NCBI RefSeq assembly: GCF_022340605.1
Contig: NZ_JAJDNQ010000004.1
Coordinates: 1-45,338 of the forward strand
Source of the DNA: Thiohalocapsa sp.
GTDB taxonomy: Bacteria > Pseudomonadota > Gammaproteobacteria > Chromatiales > Chromatiaceae
Length of the DNA stretch: 45,338 bases
Reading direction: 5' to 3'
The translations under genes and the position numbers were made by a program. A model generated the notes under the pieces. The model had not been told where the DNA came from. It saw only the letters and a list, made by a program, of their open reading frames with translations, and did not search any database. Within the stretch, counting starts at the first letter, position 1; every line of letters starts with the position of its first letter. Positions 25,765-33,768 of the stretch are shown one piece after another.

Positions 25765-26315
25765 CTGCCGCGCCCGCCCGGGCGCCTTTGGTGGTGGTGC
25801 TGGGCGCCCCGGTGACGGCGGCCGGAACGCCGGGGCCGGCGCTGCAGCGCCGGCTGCGCTGCGCGCTGGAACTGCTGCGCCGCAATCCCACCGCGTGGGT
25901 GCTCGCCACCGGCGGCGTGCCGCCCGGCGCCGTGTCGGAGCGCCCGGAGGCGACCGTGATCGCGGAGCTGCTTCAGGCGCACGGCATAGCCGCCGAGCGC
26001 ATTCTGCGCGAGCCGACGGCCCGCAACACCTGGCAGAACGCCGCTCGCAGCGTACAGCTGCTGCATGCCACCCCGCGCGCGTTCGCTCCCGTGCTGCTGG
26101 TGAGCGACCCCTGGCACCTGCCGCGAGCCAAGCTGGCGTTTCATGCGCACGCGCTGCGGGTACGTGGCGCCGGCTGTTCCGTACCGCCCGACGAGCACCC
26201 GCCGCGGCTATGGGTGCTGCTGGCACACGAGCTGGCGGGCTATGGCGCCTATCTGCTGCGCTGGCTGTGGTGCATGCTGATGCGCGGGACCAGGCGCTCG
26301 CCGATGTCCGGCTGA
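25761..26315 (+). CDS. YdcF/SanA-like DUF218 protein
   Basis: 184 aa. The DUF218 pattern is visible: LVVVLGAPVTAAGTPGPALQ, WVLATGGVPPGAVSERPEATVIAELL, ILREPTARNTWQNAARS and VLLVSDPWHLPRAKLAF. Relatives include YdcF and SanA/ElyC, implicated in envelope polysaccharide handling. There is no N-terminal membrane segment; a hydrophobic stretch occurs only near the C-terminus (LLAHELAGYGAYLLRWLWCML). The start is fixed by the four-base overlap with terC. The sequence is somewhat short for the family, so it is probably the soluble domain with a tail anchor. Confidence 0.85.
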   Translation: MTAAPARAPLVVVLGAPVTAAGTPGPALQRRLRCALELLRRNPTAWVLATGGVPPGAVSERPEATVIAELLQAHGIAAERILREPTARNTWQNAARSVQLLHATPRAFAPVLLVSDPWHLPRAKLAFHAHALRVRGAGCSVPPDEHPPRLWVLLAHELAGYGAYLLRWLWCMLMRGTRRSPMSG

Positions 26316-26330
26316 AGGCGGGGCGGCTGC

Positions 26331-26611
26331 ATGCCGGACCGACTCACGGCGCTCGAGGCCCCTGCAGGTGGAACTGCGCGCCTGTCGGCGCTGCCCGCGC
26401 GCGCAAGGTCCACCGGTGCACGGAACTGCGGTGCGCTCGCCGGTTCTACTGATGGGGCAGGCGCCGGGGCGCGGGGAAATCGAACGGCATCGGCCCTTCT
26501 GCTGGACGGCGGGCAAGACCCTGTTCGGCTGGTTCGCCGAAATCGGCCTGGCTGAGGCCGGCTTCCGGGCGAGCCATCGCGTTGCGCGCCACACCGGCAA
26601 GCACGGACAAT
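26331..26611 (+). pseudogene. Uracil-DNA-glycosylase-superfamily remnant
   Basis: An ATG at 26331 begins MPDRLTALEA; after a +1 shift near 26361 the frame continues VELRACRRCPRAQGPPVHG, VRSPVLLMGQAPGRGEIERH and RPFCWTAGKTLFGWFAEIGL, the first half of a family 4/5-like UDG. That family starts with a CxxC iron-sulfur pair (here CRRC) and a 'GQAPG' nucleotide-site loop. After about 95 residues the similarity stops (ASHRVARHTGKHGQ) and the frame runs into lptF. An intact enzyme has about 200 residues or more, so more than half, including the later Cys ligands and catalytic His loop, is lost. It lies 15 bases after the ydcF-like gene and overlaps the lptF leader. Confidence 0.6.
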
Positions 26612-26638
26612 GCGCCACCGAACCCGGAAGCCGCGCAC

Positions 26639-27736
26639 ATGTGGAGTATCGTCGACCGCTATTTCCTCGCTGAGATCGTCAAGGTCTTCGCCGCCATCAT
26701 GGTGACCCTGCTGCTGGTGGTGGCCAGCATGCTGTTCCTGCGCACCCTGGAGCAGGTCAACATCGGCGCCCTGCAGGCGAACATGGTGCTGCGCTACCTG
26801 GGCCTCCAGGTTTTACGCGATACCGCCACGCTGCTCGCGCCCGCGGCCTTTCTGGCGGTGCTGATGGCGCTCGGGCGCATGGCGCGCGACAGCGAGCTCA
26901 TTGCTTTCACCGCCGGCGGGCTGGGGCCGCTGCGGGTATTCCGGGCCGTGTTGTTTTTCGCGTTGCCGACGGCGCTGCTGACGGCCTGGTTCGCACTCGT
27001 GCTGCAACCCTACGCGTCGGCGCAAATCCAGCTCATCGAGGCGCGCGAGGACGACGAGGCGACCCGCATCAGCGGTTTGCAGGCAGGGCGTTTCTATCAG
27101 CAGAACAACGGCACGCTCACCTTCTACGCGGCGGGCATGGACGCCGAGAAGGGCTTCACCGATGTCTTCGTGCAAGACCGCAGCAGCGATCCGCCGCGGC
27201 TGGTGCTGAGCAAGCGGGGCGCTTATGGGGTCTCGAAGAGCGGTCAGGAGACGGTCGTGCTGCAGGATGGGCAGCGCTTCGACGGCGCGGCCGGACGTGC
27301 GGACTACACGTTGTTCGACTTCGCCCGGCTGACCTATTTTCTGGAAGGGGACGACGCCATGCAGCAAGCGCGTTGGCGGCGCCCGGCGAAGCCCACCCTG
27401 GCATTGCTCTCATCCCCGGACATCCATGACCGCGCCGAGCTGCAGCACCGCCTGGCGGCGGTCATCGGCGTGCTGTCGCTGGTGATGCTGGCCGTTCCGC
27501 TGACCCAGTTGTCGCCGCGCCGGCGCAGCAGCGGGCGTTTGTTCCTCGCCTTTCTGGCCTATTTCGCCTTCTTCAATGCCCAGCGTCTCGCCGAGGACTG
27601 GATGACCCACGGTGTCACGCCACCCTGGCTGGGAGTGCTCTGGTATCAGGTGGTCATCGTCGCCCTGGTCTTCGCGGCCCTCGTGCCCGGCAGCTACGGG
27701 TTCCGGCGACTGCTCGCGCGGCTGCATGCACGTTGA
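26639..27736 (+). CDS. lptF: LPS export ABC transporter permease LptF
   Basis: 365 aa opening MWSIVDRYFLAEIVKVFAAI, the LptF N-terminus. Transmembrane segments at about 15-40, 55-80 and 95-130 precede a periplasmic jellyroll (about 140-265, RISGLQAGRFYQQNNGTLTFYA), followed by three C-terminal segments (VIGVLSLVMLAVPLTQLSPR, LFLAFLAYFAFFNAQRL). It forms the LptB2FG complex with the lptG product encoded at 14306. A GGAAG ribosome site precedes the ATG; an open frame upstream belongs to the degenerate UDG region. Normally lptF lies directly upstream of lptG; here about 11 kb separates them. Confidence 0.94.
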   Translation: MWSIVDRYFLAEIVKVFAAIMVTLLLVVASMLFLRTLEQVNIGALQANMVLRYLGLQVLRDTATLLAPAAFLAVLMALGRMARDSELIAFTAGGLGPLRVFRAVLFFALPTALLTAWFALVLQPYASAQIQLIEAREDDEATRISGLQAGRFYQQNNGTLTFYAAGMDAEKGFTDVFVQDRSSDPPRLVLSKRGAYGVSKSGQETVVLQDGQRFDGAAGRADYTLFDFARLTYFLEGDDAMQQARWRRPAKPTLALLSSPDIHDRAELQHRLAAVIGVLSLVMLAVPLTQLSPRRRSSGRLFLAFLAYFAFFNAQRLAEDWMTHGVTPPWLGVLWYQVVIVALVFAALVPGSYGFRRLLARLHAR

Positions 27737-27914
27737 GCCGACGTGTTGCTGTTCAAAACTTGGACGAAGCCTGAACGGCACCATCTGCTGGGAAATGAGG
27801 TTTCGCGAGCGGACCCTGCTGAACCCCCTGAGTGAGCGACATGAACAACTGCTGTCCAGGATGTGGCCCCAGGACTGCGCTATTCTGGAATGTTGTCGAG
27901 ATAATGTTTCGGAA

Positions 27915-28931
27915 ATGAGTCATCAAAGTATGGACAACGCGCATCGACTGTTGCGGGAGACGGCGGAGCCCGACGGCTGTCAGACCTATCGCATCGGCGC
28001 CGTCGCCCGGCTCACGGGCATTCCGCCGGATACGCTGCGCGTCTGGGAGCGGCGCTATGCCGTGGTGACGCCGGTTCGCTCGGAGGCGGGGACCCGGCTG
28101 TATCGCGCCGAGGACGTGAGCCGCCTGAATCTGATCAAGCGGCTGGTGGACAACGGCGACGCCATCAGCCACGTGGCGCGTCTGACCCTGGACGATCTGC
28201 GCGAGCGCGCGCAGGGCCTGGACAGCACAGCGGTGTCCGCGCAGGAAGAGCGGCCCTGTCGGGTGGGCGTGCTGGGTCCGTCGCTGCCGGCCATGTTGGC
28301 CTTGGACCGAGCCAGCGCGGAGGCCGGCGCTGATGACGGTGTGCAGTTCGCCGGCCTGTTCACCGAAGAAGCGACGTTTCGCGACAGGGCCGGACAGCTC
28401 GGACTCGATGTCCTGGTGTTGGAGTGTCCCACCCTGCACGAGGACCAACTGCGGCATTTGGCCGATCTCGCGGCACGTAGCGGTGCCCCCCGCACGCTGG
28501 TGATTTACAGCTACGCCAGCCGCGAAGTGCTCGCGCGGCTGGAGTCACAGCACATGGTGCCGAAGCGCGCCCCCGTGGATGCGGCGGAGCTCAGGCGCTG
28601 GTGTCAGGCCCTGCTGGGCACCGGCCGTGCCGCGGCGGCGCTGTTTGCGGACTTCGATATCAGTGCGCCGGCGCCGGCACGGCTCTTCGACAGTGCGGCG
28701 CTGTCGCGCATCGCCGCGGCATCGCCCGCCGTCAAGTGCGAGTGCCCCCATCACCTGGTGCAACTGGTCTCCGGTCTCGTGGCCTTCGAGACCTACTGCC
28801 GCGAGTGCGAAATCCGCAACGTCGACGACGCCGCGCTGCACGCCTTCCTGCACGCCGCTACGGCCCAGGCCCGTGCCACCATGGAGTTGGCCCTGGCGCG
28901 GGTGGTCGAGGCGGAGGGTATCGAAGTCTGA
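27915..28931 (+). CDS. MerR-type regulator with a C-terminal CxC...CxxC region
   Basis: 338 aa (an ATG at 27930 is an alternative). Residues 24-95 are a MerR HTH: YRIGAVARLTGIPPDTLRVW, ERRYAVVTPVRSEAGTRLYR. This is the LitR/CarH-like subgroup in which a cobalamin domain usually follows. The middle (about 115-230) has the right alternating fold look (CRVGVLGPSLPAMLALDRAS, GLDVLVLECPTL), but I do not find the DxHxxG/ExxxH cobalamin-binding histidine motif. The last 65 residues carry C275-x-C277-P-x-H and C295-x2-C298 (KCECPHHLVQLV, FETYCRECE), a possible metal or Fe-S site. It lies 178 bases after lptF and is followed by hexamer repeats and hisHF. Target genes are unknown. Confidence 0.82.
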   Translation: MSHQSMDNAHRLLRETAEPDGCQTYRIGAVARLTGIPPDTLRVWERRYAVVTPVRSEAGTRLYRAEDVSRLNLIKRLVDNGDAISHVARLTLDDLRERAQGLDSTAVSAQEERPCRVGVLGPSLPAMLALDRASAEAGADDGVQFAGLFTEEATFRDRAGQLGLDVLVLECPTLHEDQLRHLADLAARSGAPRTLVIYSYASREVLARLESQHMVPKRAPVDAAELRRWCQALLGTGRAAAALFADFDISAPAPARLFDSAALSRIAAASPAVKCECPHHLVQLVSGLVAFETYCRECEIRNVDDAALHAFLHAATAQARATMELALARVVEAEGIEV

Positions 28932-28947
28932 CGTCGCGGAATCTGCA

Positions 28948-28999
28948 TCGACATCGGCCCCGATCCCGACCCGAATTCGATCCCGATTTCGATATCGGC
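28948..28999. repeat. GATCCC/GATATC hexamer repeats
   Basis: The gap after the MerR gene contains CGATCCCGA, GATCCCGATTTCGATATCGG and similar runs, resembling the 3' flank of pepA (12515-12535). Overlapping short palindromes (ATCGGCC..., GATATC) make several small hairpins possible. Function unknown; a dispersed intergenic repeat family is the simplest reading. Confidence 0.4.
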
Positions 29000-29119
29000 G
29001 CGTCGTCTTGTGGAGACGGTCCGCCGACGCTTTGCGCTTCAGCCAGGCAACCGGGCGCGAGCGTTTGGTAACCGGCTGGTAAACTGCGGAGGATCGCTGA
29101 TACCCGAGACCCCGCTCCG

Positions 29120-30751
29120 ATGATTTCCCTCCTCGACTATGGCGCAGGCAACGTCCGCAGCCTGCGCAACGCGGTGACCCGCCTGGGCTACGCCATCACC
29201 GACATCCGTACGCCGGACGACATTCTCGGCGCCGAGCGCCTGCTGTTCCCGGGTGTCGGTGCCTTCGGCGCGGCCATGGGTCGGCTTCAGGAACTGGGCT
29301 TCGTGGAGCCACTGCGGCAGTATTTGCTGGCGGACCGTCCGTTTCTAGGCATCTGCATCGGCCTGCAATGTTTGTTCGAGGGGAGCGACGAGTCGCCGGA
29401 GACGGCGGGTCTCGGTGTCATCCCCGGCCGCATCGGGCGCTTTCCGGCATCCGACCTGTCGGTGCCGCACATGGGCTGGAACGGTCTGCGCGTGTGCCGT
29501 GAGTCATCACTGCTGGCCGGCCTGGAGCGGGACCGCTTCTATTTCGTGCATTCCTATTGCGCCCGGCCGGGCGCCGACAACGCCGACTGGCTGTTGGCGG
29601 AGACGGACTACGGCGCACCTTTCGTCTCCGCCGTGCAACGCGGGGAGGTGATCGCCCTGCAGTTCCACCCCGAAAAGAGCGGCATCGCCGGCCTGGAACT
29701 GCTGCAACGCTTCTTGACCGGCACGGTGACGGTCGCGCCCTTCGCCGATGCCGGGGCGCCCGCGGCCACGCCGTCGCCCGATCACGCTCGGACCGGGGCC
29801 GATCGCCCGCCGACGCGGCTCGCCAAGCGCGTCATCGCCTGCCTGGACGTGCGCAGCAACGACGCCGGTGACCTGGTGGTCACCAAGGGCGATCAGTACG
29901 ACGTGCGCGAGCAGGGCGAGGTGCGCAACCTCGGTAAGCCGGTGGACCTGGCGGCGCGCTACTACCGGGAGGGCGCGGACGAGATCACCTTCCTCAACAT
30001 CACCGCCTTCCGCGATTTCCCACTGCGCGACCAGCCCATGCTGGAGGTGCTCAGGCGCACCTCGGAGCAGGTGTTCGTGCCGCTCACCATCGGCGGCGGC
30101 ATCCGTGCCTTCACCGACGCCGATGGCCGGGACTACAGCGCCCTCGACGTCGCCGACGAGTACTTCCGTTCCGGCGCCGACAAGATCTCCATCGGCTCGG
30201 ACGCGGTCTACACGGTCGAACAGGTGCGCGCCGCGGGCGCCGACGGCACCAGCGCCATCGAGCAGATCGCGCGGCGTTACGGCAACCAGGCCGTGGTGAT
30301 CTCGATCGATCCGCGCCGGGTCTACGTCGCATCCCCCGAGGACACCGAGCGCACGGTCGTCGAGACGACCATTCCGGGGCCGGCCGGCGAGCGCTTCTGT
30401 TGGTTCCAGTGTACCGTCAGCGGCGGTCGCGAGGGGCGCGACGTGGACGCCGTGGAGCTGGCGAGCATCTGCGAGCAACTCGGCGCCGGCGAGATCCTGC
30501 TCAACAGCATCGATCGCGACGGCACCGGTGCCGGCTTCGACCTGGAGCTGATCCGTGCGGTGCGCGCCGCGGTGCGGATCCCGGTGATCGCCTCCAGCGG
30601 CGCCGGCAGCCCGGCACACTTCGTCGAGGTCTTCACCGAAACCGCCGCCGACGCCGCGCTCGCTGCCGGCATCTTCCACCGGCGCGAGGTGCCCATCTCC
30701 GGGGTCAAGGAGGCGCTGGCAGATGCGGGCGTACCGGTACGCGCCGCCTGA
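29120..30751 (+). CDS. hisHF: Fused imidazole glycerol phosphate synthase HisH-HisF (eukaryotic HIS7 type)
   Basis: 543 aa. Residues 1-200 are the HisH glutaminase: LLDYGAGNVRSLRNAV, LLFPGVGAFGAAM, catalytic C79 in FLGICIGLQCLFEG, and H183/E185 in LQFHPEKSG. A Pro/Ala-rich linker (about 203-232) leads to HisF: acid D243 in RVIACLDVRSNDAG, second acid D397 in VVISIDPRRVYV, and IASSGAGSPAHF near the end. The HisF half contains the inserts of fungal and plant HIS7, such as GDLVVTKGDQYDVRE, EGADEITFLNITAFRD, SGADKISIGSDAVYT and GAGEILLNSIDRDGTG, absent from the usual 250-aa bacterial HisF. It converts PRFAR plus glutamine to IGP and AICAR in histidine synthesis. No other his gene is in the window. 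Confidence 0.95.
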   Translation: MISLLDYGAGNVRSLRNAVTRLGYAITDIRTPDDILGAERLLFPGVGAFGAAMGRLQELGFVEPLRQYLLADRPFLGICIGLQCLFEGSDESPETAGLGVIPGRIGRFPASDLSVPHMGWNGLRVCRESSLLAGLERDRFYFVHSYCARPGADNADWLLAETDYGAPFVSAVQRGEVIALQFHPEKSGIAGLELLQRFLTGTVTVAPFADAGAPAATPSPDHARTGADRPPTRLAKRVIACLDVRSNDAGDLVVTKGDQYDVREQGEVRNLGKPVDLAARYYREGADEITFLNITAFRDFPLRDQPMLEVLRRTSEQVFVPLTIGGGIRAFTDADGRDYSALDVADEYFRSGADKISIGSDAVYTVEQVRAAGADGTSAIEQIARRYGNQAVVISIDPRRVYVASPEDTERTVVETTIPGPAGERFCWFQCTVSGGREGRDVDAVELASICEQLGAGEILLNSIDRDGTGAGFDLELIRAVRAAVRIPVIASSGAGSPAHFVEVFTETAADAALAAGIFHRREVPISGVKEALADAGVPVRAA

Positions 30752-30756
30752 CGAAG

Positions 30757-31695
30757 ATGATCCCCATGTCCACGCATGCTGGTTTGCATCGCCCGCAGGC
30801 CCGTCGTCGCGGCATCGCAGGCGGCCTGATGCGCGCCTTGATGCGCGCCGGCGTGCTCGGGCTGCTGGTGGCGCTGTTGCTCGGCGGGTGTGGCGGCGCG
30901 GGGGTTCGTCTCGGCAGCGGCAAGGCGACGCCGCCGCCGGGCATGGATCGCGACGAGCTGCTCACGTCCATCGCCGCCTGTCACCTGCGGCGCGTCGTGC
31001 AGAACAACGACCGCGGTGCGACCGATGCCGTGGTCATCGCCGCCATCGAGCGCTACGGCTTCGACGTGGAAGAGATGGTGGATCGCGCCAACGCCCTCAC
31101 CGTGGCGGCATCCGACTCGGCCACCGGTGGCTCGCTGCGGCGCCTGGCCGCCAATGCCTGCGAGAAGCTGGCGACGCTCACCGGAACCACGCCGAGCCTG
31201 GTGCGCTTCGACCGCACCGGCAAGGTGGGCAACACCTGGGTGGTGGTGAACGGCGAGATCGACGAGGGCTTCGCCGACGACGTCATCGAGAAGCTGCGCA
31301 GGGAGAAGGCAGTGGGGCTGTTGATCAACAGCCCCGGCGGCTCGCTGTACGAGGCGCGTCGGCTCGGCCGCTATCTGCGCCAGAATGGCCTGCGCGTGGG
31401 CGTCAGCGGCGTCTGCACCTCTGCCTGTGTGGACGTGCTGGCCGGCGGTATCGAGCGCTACGTCACCCGCGACGCCAAGCTCGGCATCCACCAGAGCAAG
31501 GTGCCCAAGTACCTGAGCAGCCATGAGGGTGGGCAGCTCTCGGTGGTGGCCGCCGCCCTCTACCTGCGGGAAATGGGCGTCGACGACGCGGTGGCGCTGG
31601 CTGCGGCATCCGTGCCGAACGACAGCATGTACTGGATCTCCCCCGACGAGGCGCTGGAGACGGGGCTCGCCACCAAGCTGGTGGACTCCCTCTGA
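30757..31695 (+). CDS. ClpP/crotonase-fold lipoprotein (COG3904-like periplasmic protein)
   Basis: 312 aa from the ATG at 30757 (30766 is an alternative). A signal segment (AGVLGLLVALLLGG) ends in a lipobox with C45. The domain from about 160 has the ClpP-like pattern VGLLINSPGGSLYEARRLG, RVGVSGVCTSACVDVLAGG and AKLGIHQSKVP, placing a Ser in the S-A-C position and a His where the catalytic dyad would be. Such proteins are predicted envelope proteases or inactive relatives. An N-terminal region (55-150) of unknown fold, rich in Ala and Arg, precedes it. It starts only five bases after hisHF and may share its transcript. Confidence 0.8.
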   Translation: MIPMSTHAGLHRPQARRRGIAGGLMRALMRAGVLGLLVALLLGGCGGAGVRLGSGKATPPPGMDRDELLTSIAACHLRRVVQNNDRGATDAVVIAAIERYGFDVEEMVDRANALTVAASDSATGGSLRRLAANACEKLATLTGTTPSLVRFDRTGKVGNTWVVVNGEIDEGFADDVIEKLRREKAVGLLINSPGGSLYEARRLGRYLRQNGLRVGVSGVCTSACVDVLAGGIERYVTRDAKLGIHQSKVPKYLSSHEGGQLSVVAAALYLREMGVDDAVALAAASVPNDSMYWISPDEALETGLATKLVDSL

Positions 31696-31701
31696 GGCGT
31701 C

Positions 31702-32538
31702 CTACTCGACGGGGGTCACGCGCAGCTCCAGCGTCGACAGGGCGTCAGTCATGGCGTGGCCGGCGCCGCTGATCCCGCCGGACTGGCCGCCGCCGGCGGC
31801 ATCGGTGCCGCCGAGGGGCAGCCAGGCGCCGAGCGGTCCGCTCACCCGGGTCTGCACCCCGCCGCTGCTGATCCTGCCGCCGTCCCAGGCGGCGCTGCGC
31901 TGATCGATGCTCACCACCACCCGGTCGCCCATCACGCGCGGCGTAACCCAGAAACCCGTGCCGGTCTCGACGCCCGCGACCGAGTCCCGCCGCCACTCGC
32001 CCGCGGGCGCGCGCCAGCGCTCGCGCACCGGCACGGGCGTGATGCTGCCCACCTGAATGCGTGCGCTGCCGCCGTCCAACACCCGCACCCTTTGCAGTGC
32101 TTGGCTGTGCTGCCAGGTGCCGTGGTCGCGCACGGCGATACCGGTGCTGTCGCCGGACCCCAGCACGACCCGACCACGGTCGCCGATGGGCTCATTGACG
32201 CTGATGCCGAAGCCGCGCTCGGAGCGGGTATCCGCCACGGCGCTGCGGACCTCCACCAGCAAGTTGCGGGCCGGGCGGTCCAGCTTGGCGAGCGCGCGGC
32301 GGATGTCCGCGAGGCGCGCGGGGGACGCTCGCACCAGCAGCACGTCGTTGGCACCGGTGACGACCCCATCCGGCCCCGCCAGCGGTGCGAGCTGCGGGAT
32401 CAGTGCTTCCGGCAGCCGGTGATGGAGCTCCAGGATCGTGAGCGGGTAGTCCGCGGCGGCGGCCGCGGTAGCCAGCAGCAGCGCGGTGGCGAGCCAGGCG
32501 CGCAGCCGCGGCGCCGCGTGTGCGATGCGCCGGCTCAC
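31702..32538 (-). CDS. Secretin/NolW-like periplasmic protein
   Basis: 278 aa from a GTG codon at 32538. A signal peptide (LRAWLATALLLATAAAA) is followed by YPLTILELHHRLPEALIPQL and LLVRASPARLADIRRALAKL, a short secretin N-domain (NolW-like) fold, then RNLLVEVRSAVADTRSERGF, SITPVPVRERW and a WVTPRVMGDRVVVSIDQRS strand like the start of a secretin beta domain. It lacks the rest of a secretin pore, so it is probably a periplasmic or small outer-membrane-associated relative. The start is fixed by a four-base GTGA overlap with the gene before it. It converges on the ClpP-like gene with six bases between stops. Confidence 0.72.
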   Translation of the reverse strand: MSRRIAHAAPRLRAWLATALLLATAAAAADYPLTILELHHRLPEALIPQLAPLAGPDGVVTGANDVLLVRASPARLADIRRALAKLDRPARNLLVEVRSAVADTRSERGFGISVNEPIGDRGRVVLGSGDSTGIAVRDHGTWQHSQALQRVRVLDGGSARIQVGSITPVPVRERWRAPAGEWRRDSVAGVETGTGFWVTPRVMGDRVVVSIDQRSAAWDGGRISSGGVQTRVSGPLGAWLPLGGTDAAGGGQSGGISGAGHAMTDALSTLELRVTPVE

Positions 32539-32768
32539 AGGTAGAGCCGCCGCAGGCCGGGGTGGACATCGCTCTGCTGCCACAGCAGGCTGATGAGGAT
32601 CTCGGTCTGCGCCTGCGTGGCGAGCCGGCTCACGGCGGCGCTCTGCGCGTCCGCGGAGCGCAGTTGCAGCAGCCCCGCGCTGGCGCCGAGCCGCCGTGTG
32701 GCCAGGTCCGCCGCGAGCGGCCGCTTCGGATCGGCGAGTTGGAATTGGATGGGTTGCTCGTGTGCCAT
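32535..32768 (-). CDS. Small protein, function unknown
   Basis: 77 aa from the ATG at 32768: MAHEQPIQFQLADPKRPLAA, then ...LATQAQTEILISLLWQQSDV. The middle (LQLRSADAQSAAVSRLATQAQTEILI) faintly recalls the DUF7931-type domain fused to GNAT acetyltransferases in other gammaproteobacteria, which would make this a shortened relative; I hold that loosely. An in-frame ATG at 32825, 14 bases after the EamA gene stop, would give 96 aa with a Ser/Pro-rich start, and I cannot choose firmly. Its stop overlaps the start of the secretin-like gene, so the two are coupled. Confidence 0.55.
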   Translation of the reverse strand: MAHEQPIQFQLADPKRPLAADLATRRLGASAGLLQLRSADAQSAAVSRLATQAQTEILISLLWQQSDVHPGLRRLYL

Positions 32769-32838
32769 GGTCGTCAGGCTCGTGGCAGATGGGCTCGCAA
32801 GGGGTGACCTCGTCGGTGCCGTCATTGGTGTCGCCGGC

Positions 32839-33768
32839 TCATCCGTCGAGCCTAGCCGCGTCCAAGCGTCGGCCGGCTCGACCACCCACCACGCGGGCCG
32901 GCCGGTGGGCCGCGCCGGCGGTCAGGAGTCCGGCGGCGGCGATGAGCACTGTGCCGGCGATGGTGCGCCATGTGAGCGGCTCATTCCATAGGAGCCACCC
33001 ATAGCCGGCACCGAATACCACCGCCGCGTACCCGAACACGCCCATGCGCGAGGCGGGCGCCAGCGACAGCCCTCGTGTCAGCGCCAACTGACCGAGCGTG
33101 GCGGCCACCGCGACACCGGCGAGCCCGAGCATCGCCCGCGCCGACGGCGTCTGCCAGGCCCAGATCAGCGGCACCGCGGAGATCCCCGCGGCGATGAGCG
33201 CAAAGTAGAACACGATGCGCGTCGGGGGCTCGCTGCGGGAGAGCCGGCGCACCGTCACCTTCGCCAGGGCCGCCAGCACGCCGCCCAGCAGGCCGATGAG
33301 CGCCGCCGGCGACACGCTGAATCCACCGGCGCCATAGCTCGGGTCCAGGATCACCGCAACGCCCGCGAAACCGATGCCCAGCGCCAGCCCCAGCGCCGGC
33401 GTCATCCGCTCGCCGAGCCAGAGGATGGCGATGACCGGAATGAAGATGGGTGCGGTCAGTTTCAGCAGCATCGCATCCGCGAGCGGCATTGCCGCAATGG
33501 CATAGAAGAAACAGTACATCGCCGCCACACCGGCACCCGCCCGCAGCAGGTGCAGGGCGGGTACGCGGGTGGCGGCATTGCCGACGCCGCGGCGCAGCAG
33601 CCAGGGCAGGAGCAGCGCCAGCCCGAGGATATTGCGTACGAACACGATCATGGGATTGTGCAGCTCCGCTGAAACCAAGCGAACGCCGACGCCCATGGTC
33701 GCGAAGCACAGCTCGCCGAGGATGATGTAGGCGGCGCCACGAATCAGGGACTGGGCACGATCGTTCAT
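32839..33768 (-). CDS. EamA/DMT-family transporter
   Basis: 309 aa with ten predicted transmembrane segments in two EamA repeats: first GAAYIILGELCFATMGVGVR, NILGLALLLPWLL, FFYAIAAMPLADAMLLKLTA (the conserved EamA helix-3/4 motif), then a second with LIGLLGGVLAALAKVTVRRL and GLSLAPASRMGVFGYAAVVF. DMT exporters move small metabolites; the substrate is not predictable. The ATG at 33768 matches the family start; the longer open frame reaches back into the upstream region. The divergent neighbour is the OmpA-family gene. It probably leads the minus-strand set with the small and secretin-like genes. Confidence 0.9.
   Translation of the reverse strand: MNDRAQSLIRGAAYIILGELCFATMGVGVRLVSAELHNPMIVFVRNILGLALLLPWLLRRGVGNAATRVPALHLLRAGAGVAAMYCFFYAIAAMPLADAMLLKLTAPIFIPVIAILWLGERMTPALGLALGIGFAGVAVILDPSYGAGGFSVSPAALIGLLGGVLAALAKVTVRRLSRSEPPTRIVFYFALIAAGISAVPLIWAWQTPSARAMLGLAGVAVAATLGQLALTRGLSLAPASRMGVFGYAAVVFGAGYGWLLWNEPLTWRTIAGTVLIAAAGLLTAGAAHRPARVVGGRAGRRLDAARLDG

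Noticed and set aside
29507..30679. 390-codon minus-strand open frame
   Set aside because: Antisense to hisHF; no motif, no ribosome site, and the sense gene is complete.
30322..31524. 400-codon minus-strand open frame
   Set aside because: Antisense to hisHF and the ClpP-like gene; composition is that of a shadow frame.
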